A stretch of 16,860 bases of DNA from Mucilaginibacter sp. UBA4741 (GTDB lineage: Bacteria; Bacteroidota; Bacteroidia; Sphingobacteriales; Sphingobacteriaceae). Within the stretch, counting starts at the first letter, position 1. The number at the start of each line of letters is the position of its first letter. Location: assembly GCA_002403905.1 (NCBI GenBank), contig DHIR01000113.1, positions 1 to 16,860 on the forward strand, given 5' to 3'. Shown one piece after another: positions 13,125 through 16,860 of this stretch. A program made the position numbers and the translations under genes. The notes beneath the pieces are model-generated. The model ran no database searches. It saw only the letters and a program-made list of their open reading frames with translations, and was not told the DNA's origin.

Positions 13125-13246
13125 CAGGTGTTTTTTAATTTGTTATCATCTTCTTCCGGATCAGGCATAGCATGTTTTATTGCATATACAAAGTATCCTA
13201 TCGACAACAGGCATAAACCGGAAATAATTAATACCAAGGCTTTCAT
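13124..13246 (-). CDS. Small single-pass membrane peptide (40 aa)
   Basis: ATG at 13246 opens a 40-codon frame whose TGA overlaps the polymerase-like ATG (ATGA). Residues 2-23 form a hydrophobic helix (KALVLIISGLCLLSIGYFVYAI), and the tail is acidic then basic (PDPEEDDNKLKNT). Exact coupling to the next gene is the main evidence. The function is unknown. There is no lipobox in a convincing position. Confidence 0.6.
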   Translation of the reverse strand: MKALVLIISGLCLLSIGYFVYAIKHAMPDPEEDDNKLKNT

Positions 13247-13288
13247 ATTTTAACGTTTATAGTATTTAATTGCACTGGTTTTAAAGCC

Positions 13289-13432
13289 TTATAATATAAA
13301 GTAGTAACCACATTCTTCACAGATGATCATATCATTCAGCCTATTCATAAAGACTTCCTTCTCCCTTTTAAATTTACATTTTGCGCATTCTATTTTGGTT
13401 GATATAAAAAGCTGATCAGTTTGACTATCCAT
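13289..13432 (-). CDS. Small zinc-ribbon protein (47 aa)
   Basis: ATG at 13432 lies 8 bases inside the end of the 268-residue gene and opens a 47-codon frame to TAA at 13289. The peptide has two knuckles, Cys16-x2-Cys19 (ECAKC) and Cys38-x2-Cys41 (CEECG), which is a complete minimal zinc ribbon. Overlap with the upstream gene and intact Cys4 spacing make it likely real. A nucleic-acid- or protein-binding role is inferred. A 42-base spacer separates it from the membrane peptide. Confidence 0.65.
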   Translation of the reverse strand: MDSQTDQLFISTKIECAKCKFKREKEVFMNRLNDMIICEECGYYFIL

Positions 13433-14231
13433 TACCACTTAAATATATTTCGCGTTTTGCTTCAACCAGTTCAGCAAGATCTGTATCATCCATAATCAGG
13501 TTTCTTAAATAATTATTAAGGGCGATCCGCTTCGCGGTTTTAACCACTTCGGCATATTGCTCTTTGGTAATAATGTCTTTAGCGATGTTATCCCTTAGCA
13601 GCTCCAGTTCGGCATTTAATATCCGGCGCCGATTTATATCAGTACAAAAGCTGGCTTCAAGTTCCTTATCCTGGATAACCAGGTCAAGCGCGTTTTTCAT
13701 TATGCCGGCTTTAAACTCCTTATCAATCATTTCCAGATTATTAAGAAAGGTGAAAACAGTTAAGGCAGTTAAACCTATGGGCCTGTTAACTTTAACATTT
13801 TCATAGGCCTGTATGCAAAGGGCCTTTGCAGTCATAAATTTATCTTCAGCTGTTGGTTCGGTTTTTTCTTCGATCAGCAGCCTGTTTTTTTGTTCAACCA
13901 GCTTCAAACGGTCTTCACTGGCCAGATAACCCTCTATGAATTTTTCAAATGATATTACACATAAGCCGAAATATTTACCATATTCTTCCCGGATACCTTT
14001 TGCAAAAGCTTCCGGTATTTCCTGCAGCCGCATGGAAGGATAGTTTTTCAAAATGCTATCCGTTACCTCGTTCACCAGGTAAGTAGGATCTTCCGGAACT
14101 TTAAAATTTAAGTCTGCATAGCATTTGGCTATCGATGCATTAACTGCATTAAACAGTTCAGACCTTACCACCGCTAAAACATTCGGCTTTAACAGGGGGT
14201 TATCGTTTTGAATTTTAACAATATTGCTCAT
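13425..14231 (-). CDS. Replication-module companion protein (268 aa)
   Basis: This 268-residue, largely helical protein has, around residues 69-103, the signature RLQEIPEAFAKGIREEYGKYFGLCVISFEKFIEGYL. I recognise this as a family that accompanies DUF4373-type replication proteins in Bacteroidota phages and mobile elements ('EI-x-x-AF-x-x-G-x-x-x-E-[YF]-G-x-[YF]-F-G-L-x-x-x-[ST]-F'). The biochemical function is not known to me. A helicase-loader or replication accessory role is inferred from its fixed neighbourhood. It starts by a TAATG overlap with the DUF4373 gene. Confidence 0.75.
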   Translation of the reverse strand: MSNIVKIQNDNPLLKPNVLAVVRSELFNAVNASIAKCYADLNFKVPEDPTYLVNEVTDSILKNYPSMRLQEIPEAFAKGIREEYGKYFGLCVISFEKFIEGYLASEDRLKLVEQKNRLLIEEKTEPTAEDKFMTAKALCIQAYENVKVNRPIGLTALTVFTFLNNLEMIDKEFKAGIMKNALDLVIQDKELEASFCTDINRRRILNAELELLRDNIAKDIITKEQYAEVVKTAKRIALNNYLRNLIMDDTDLAELVEAKREIYLSGNG

Positions 14232-15094
14232 TATCCACGCATTTTAATATTTGAAAATTTGTCAATTACAGCGGCTACCCCGCGATCTGTTTGCTGTTGG
14301 TATTGAGTTATTGATTTTTTTCGATCCAATAATTTTTGGCCCCAGTTTTCTTCATTCCAACTGCCATCTGCAAACCTGTTGGCCTGGTTACCCATGAATT
14401 TTAAAAAATTATGCCGGTACCTAACCCCAATTTCTCCTATCCAGTCCTGGTAATCCTCAAATTGTTTTTTAAAAAAATCAAGCCGGCCAGCATAAAATTG
14501 CGCGGAACAACAGGCAGAGATCAATTTTAACTTGTCCAGGTGCGATATTTCATTAAATCCAAAAAATTCCAAAATCAAATTTTCAAAAAAAACATCGCGG
14601 GCGTAATTCTCTCCTTTCTGTTCCTTTTCTTTACTTTCCTTTTCTTTACTTTCCTTTTCTTTACTTTCCTTTTCTTTGTCAATTTCTTCCGGAATTTTTA
14701 TACATTCTTCCGGAAGAATGATATGTTTTTCCTGAATAATGTAAGAATTTGGGCTTCTTTTAGCTTTTTTGCTCCAGTCTAAAAACCTGGTTTGAATTGC
14801 CGCGGATGTTATTACCCCGCCGGATAGTAGTTCCTGATTGAAAAGACCCACTGAACCGCAGTATTTAACTATCTCTTTAACGGCATTTTCCGTCATTCCC
14901 CAGTAATCAGTTACGTCAAAGGCAGTACTTTCGTCCCACACGATGAAATATCCTTTTACCCGGTAAATTTCACATAATATATAATCATAAATAGCCACAC
15001 CGTCCCGGCCATGATGCTTTTTAAGCTTCTTGATCCTGATGTCCTGGTACCGGTTAGTATCGACTGAGTAATAAATAAAACCTGCTTTTGCCAT
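14231..15094 (-). CDS. DUF4373 / Lin1244-Lin1753-like replication protein (287 aa)
   Basis: Residues 1-110 match the DUF4373 domain (PF14297): MAKAGFIYYSVDTNRYQDIRI, KKHHGRDGVAIYDYILCEIY, YFIVWDE, then a VKEIVKYC helix. This winged-helix domain is found in phage and plasmid replication initiators or DnaD-like proteins. A low-complexity Lys/Glu linker (KEKES repeats) leads to a C-terminal helical domain with RYRHNFLKFMGNQANRFADG. I use ATG 15094, which overlaps the upstream stop (TAATG) and has GAGG upstream, instead of an in-frame TTG at 15109. It probably initiates phage replication or loads helicase at the origin. Confidence 0.85.
   Translation of the reverse strand: MAKAGFIYYSVDTNRYQDIRIKKLKKHHGRDGVAIYDYILCEIYRVKGYFIVWDESTAFDVTDYWGMTENAVKEIVKYCGSVGLFNQELLSGGVITSAAIQTRFLDWSKKAKRSPNSYIIQEKHIILPEECIKIPEEIDKEKESKEKESKEKESKEKEQKGENYARDVFFENLILEFFGFNEISHLDKLKLISACCSAQFYAGRLDFFKKQFEDYQDWIGEIGVRYRHNFLKFMGNQANRFADGSWNEENWGQKLLDRKKSITQYQQQTDRGVAAVIDKFSNIKMRG
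14621..14677. repeat. 15-bp in-frame tandem repeat
   Basis: TTCCTTTTCTTTACT is repeated three times exactly (14621-14635, 14636-14650, 14651-14665) with a partial fourth copy. It encodes the KEKES linker of the DUF4373 protein. The 15-base unit keeps the reading frame when copies are gained or lost. Confidence 0.9.
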
Positions 15095-15531
15095 TATGCT
15101 ACCTCGCAATATTTGTTGGTTAAATAATTCGTTATAATTCTACCGGCAACATCAGGATGGACCCGGGTTTTAGCAGCAATAACTGCTATGCTTGCTTTAG
15201 GATTACTTCTAAAAAGAGCGATGATATTACCAGCTTTACGGTTCGATATCTCCACCTTTCTTCCTGGCCTAAAGGCAGGCATGTTGTTTATTTTGGATTG
15301 CAAAGTGATTGCAACACCATTGTTTACATGGCCTTTATAATGCTGTGAAATCAGCCTGAAAACAGTACGCGGGTGAATATTATATTTATCCGCGAAATAA
15401 TATTCTGACGGCTTTTCTGTGTTGACCCATTCTTCAATAAGCTTTGCTAATTTTTCATTACATAAGGTTCTACCCTGATAGCCACGTTTTAATGACTTTA
15501 GGTTTATATTATTAATTAACTGCACAATCAT
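15094..15531 (-). CDS. Double helix-turn-helix protein (145 aa)
   Basis: This 145-residue basic protein has two HTH-like segments: SEYYFADKYNIHPRTVFRLI (about 42-61) and SIAVIAAKTRVHPDVAGRII (about 114-133). Each has the helix, turn (N/R-x-HP), helix shape of homeodomain-like DNA-binding units. It probably binds DNA as a regulator of the early operon or at the origin. The family is not recognised. It starts by ATGA overlap with the PcfJ-like gene and ends by TAATG overlap with the replication gene. Confidence 0.7.
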   Translation of the reverse strand: MIVQLINNINLKSLKRGYQGRTLCNEKLAKLIEEWVNTEKPSEYYFADKYNIHPRTVFRLISQHYKGHVNNGVAITLQSKINNMPAFRPGRKVEISNRKAGNIIALFRSNPKASIAVIAAKTRVHPDVAGRIITNYLTNKYCEVA

Positions 15532-16814
15532 GCTACAACGCTTTTTAACTCTTTGTACCTTTTTTTAATGACACTCATATTTTTGTTTAATAACTCAATA
15601 ATCTGTTCATTATATGCTGATACTTTGTTTCCCAAGCCTCGAGACTGAACTATTTTCATATTGGTAAGGGAAAGCTCAATAGTCTCCACAGGGACACTAT
15701 CAACTCTTGCCGATAATACAAGTGAGTTTTCTTTTTTATAGTACTCATTTGTATAAACACAATGCTTGTGAGCGTGGCCTTCTTCAAAGAATTCCATTAC
15801 ACTCTCTAATAGTTTAATCGTTAAATTATTCCTTGAGAAAACAAGCCCAAAATATGGCCATTTGGCTTCAATATATGCCTTTTGGTCAGCATCTATCTTC
15901 GATCTTTGTTTCTCCAATAAAAGACGTTTTTCAGCTTCATTCTTCTTTGCTACCAGCTTATCATGGGCGCGCTTTAAATCTTCCGGGCAAACGTATTTTG
16001 GGTTTCTAAGATCTTTATTGAAGTGCCTAAGCAGTTCAAGGTAGTCAAGCCAGGTAATAGCATCCTGAACAATATAATTTCTTCTGATGCATATTTTAAT
16101 TGAGTTCCAATATTCATCCACTGAATTATCTCTGTTGCCAATTCTGGCTTCCAACAAGGCCATTTGGTTAGATTTAAGCAATGTTTCTGCTTTATTATCG
16201 GTTATAATATAAGTGAACATATTATACGGGCTTATGTTACCAAACCTACCTTTAAACCCATTCCGCTTATATATTGGCAGACACTTTGCATTAGGATAAA
16301 CCTTATCAGGGAAAATATTGTATTTATTAGTAAGGTTGCTTCTATCTCTAATTTCGAGATATCCATTAAAAGTATCCTGATAATAATTCAGTGTTCTATT
16401 ACGCGCGATAACTTCGTTTTTACCGCTGGGCTGCATCCATTGTTGAACTATCTCCCAAACTAATATCCGGGGCTGTTCACCGGCCCTGTGATGGCTATAT
16501 ATTTCAAAGTATCTATTAAGCTGAAACCCTTTGTGAACATCAATAACGCTAAAAAAACTACATTGACTAATTTTCTTTTTTCGGGTATCTTTAATATTTA
16601 ATTTACGTTTGCAAGCCGGGCAGGTATCTGTTTTAGATGTTGGCTTACCCTTCCATTGGTGGCCGCAGCTTAAGCAGGAAGTAGCGGTTTTAGTTCTATA
16701 ACCAAAATGAGTAATACAGTTTTCAAAAGCCCAGGGCTGTAATTTTTTAGCCAAATTCGGGAGCTGTTCAGCTAAGGCAAATATTTGCACTTGAAGTTTG
16801 GTTCTTGGCCTCAT
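15528..16814 (-). CDS. PcfJ-like protein with N-terminal zinc ribbon (428 aa)
   Basis: Residues 47-68 form a zinc ribbon (Cys47-x2-Cys50, Cys65-x2-Cys68). The middle is mixed helix and strand with a coiled-coil-like Lys/Glu segment around 285-315. The C-terminal PcfJ block (345-396) has EGHAHKHCVYTNEYYKKENS, then SVPVETIELSL and QSRGLGN. These conserve the G-x-x-x-x-HCV, Y, S and ET-I-E residues of PcfJ-type proteins. PcfJ was named from the pCF10 conjugative plasmid, and the family is common in phages and plasmids of Bacteroidota. Its biochemical role is unknown, probably nucleic-acid-related. ATG 16814 is four bases after the preceding stop. Confidence 0.85.
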   Translation of the reverse strand: MRPRTKLQVQIFALAEQLPNLAKKLQPWAFENCITHFGYRTKTATSCLSCGHQWKGKPTSKTDTCPACKRKLNIKDTRKKKISQCSFFSVIDVHKGFQLNRYFEIYSHHRAGEQPRILVWEIVQQWMQPSGKNEVIARNRTLNYYQDTFNGYLEIRDRSNLTNKYNIFPDKVYPNAKCLPIYKRNGFKGRFGNISPYNMFTYIITDNKAETLLKSNQMALLEARIGNRDNSVDEYWNSIKICIRRNYIVQDAITWLDYLELLRHFNKDLRNPKYVCPEDLKRAHDKLVAKKNEAEKRLLLEKQRSKIDADQKAYIEAKWPYFGLVFSRNNLTIKLLESVMEFFEEGHAHKHCVYTNEYYKKENSLVLSARVDSVPVETIELSLTNMKIVQSRGLGNKVSAYNEQIIELLNKNMSVIKKRYKELKSVVA

Positions 16815-16818
16815 AAGA

Positions 16819-16860
16819 TCAAAACAATGATGGTTGATTTGTTGGAACCTGGTTTTTAGC
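16819..16860 (-). CDS. C-terminal end of an upstream gene, truncated by right window edge
   Basis: On the minus strand an open frame enters from the window edge, encodes 13 residues ending VPTNQPSLF, and stops at TGA 16821-16819, four bases before the PcfJ-like ATG. Spacing matches the tight packing seen elsewhere. The last five residues, QPSLF, fit the bacterial sliding-clamp-binding pattern Q-x-x-L-F found at the C-terminus of DNA replication and repair proteins. The stretch is too short to name a family. Confidence 0.4.
   Translation of the reverse strand, partial: AKNQVPTNQPSLF

Noticed and set aside
14540..14782. Plus-strand Phe-rich ORF (FLFFTFLFF repeats)
   Set aside because: The apparent membrane repeat is only the reverse complement of the KEKES codon repeat in the DUF4373 gene.
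15094..15109. TTG at 15109 as start of the DUF4373 gene
   Set aside because: ATG at 15094 overlaps the upstream stop by one base, has GAGG upstream and gives the usual MAKAGFIYY start.

Overview
The window looks like one contiguous piece of a tailed-phage genome, either a free phage or a prophage, from a Bacteroidota host. A Sphingobacteriaceae-type host such as Mucilaginibacter or Pedobacter is my best guess but is not proven. The basis is a set of gene families typical of Bacteroidota phages: a DUF4373 replication protein, a PcfJ-like protein, a sigma-like protein, tail-tip proteins with an LNxxGGF..xNF motif, and a gp3-like small terminase. In addition, most starts have weak or absent Shine-Dalgarno sequences, and genes are packed tightly with ATGA or TAATG stop/start overlaps. 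No integrase, lysis gene, portal, major capsid protein or tape measure is visible, so lifestyle and morphology cannot be settled from this window.

Nearly everything is on the minus strand and is transcribed from high to low coordinates. From 16860 to about 9000 lies an early/replication block: the tail end of an unknown gene with a clamp-binding-like C-terminus; a PcfJ-like protein; a two-HTH protein; a DUF4373 replication protein and its usual companion; two tiny ORFs (a zinc ribbon and a single-pass membrane peptide); a stripped-down family X DNA polymerase-like nucleotidyltransferase; a ParB-like protein; a lysine-rich basic protein; two more tiny ORFs; an ASCH-type protein; a widespread phage protein of unknown function; and a PD-(D/E)XK-like nuclease. 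A tRNA with CAT anticodon and initiator-like features and a strong hairpin terminator separate this block from the packaging genes.

From 8708 down to 3715 is the packaging block. The small and large terminase genes are separated by a sigma-like gene, a small membrane protein, a GT4-type glycosyltransferase, two small unknowns, a TylF/MacF-type methyltransferase and a GT9-like glycosyltransferase. The late tail block follows. It has a tail-assembly chaperone with an in-frame T TTT TTT slippery heptamer that would fuse it by -1 frameshifting to an overlapping ORF, like the G/GT pair of lambda. After it come a tail-completion-like protein and two tail-tip proteins, the second cut by the left edge. 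The only plus-strand gene, a small zinc-ribbon ORF at 2711-2929, is wedged inside this tail block like a moron.

The most rewarding items are the programmed frameshift, the phage-borne initiator-like tRNA with C33, the glycan/methylation cassette inside the terminase region, and several small coding ORFs in apparent gaps. I see no CRISPR array, insertion sequence or attachment site.
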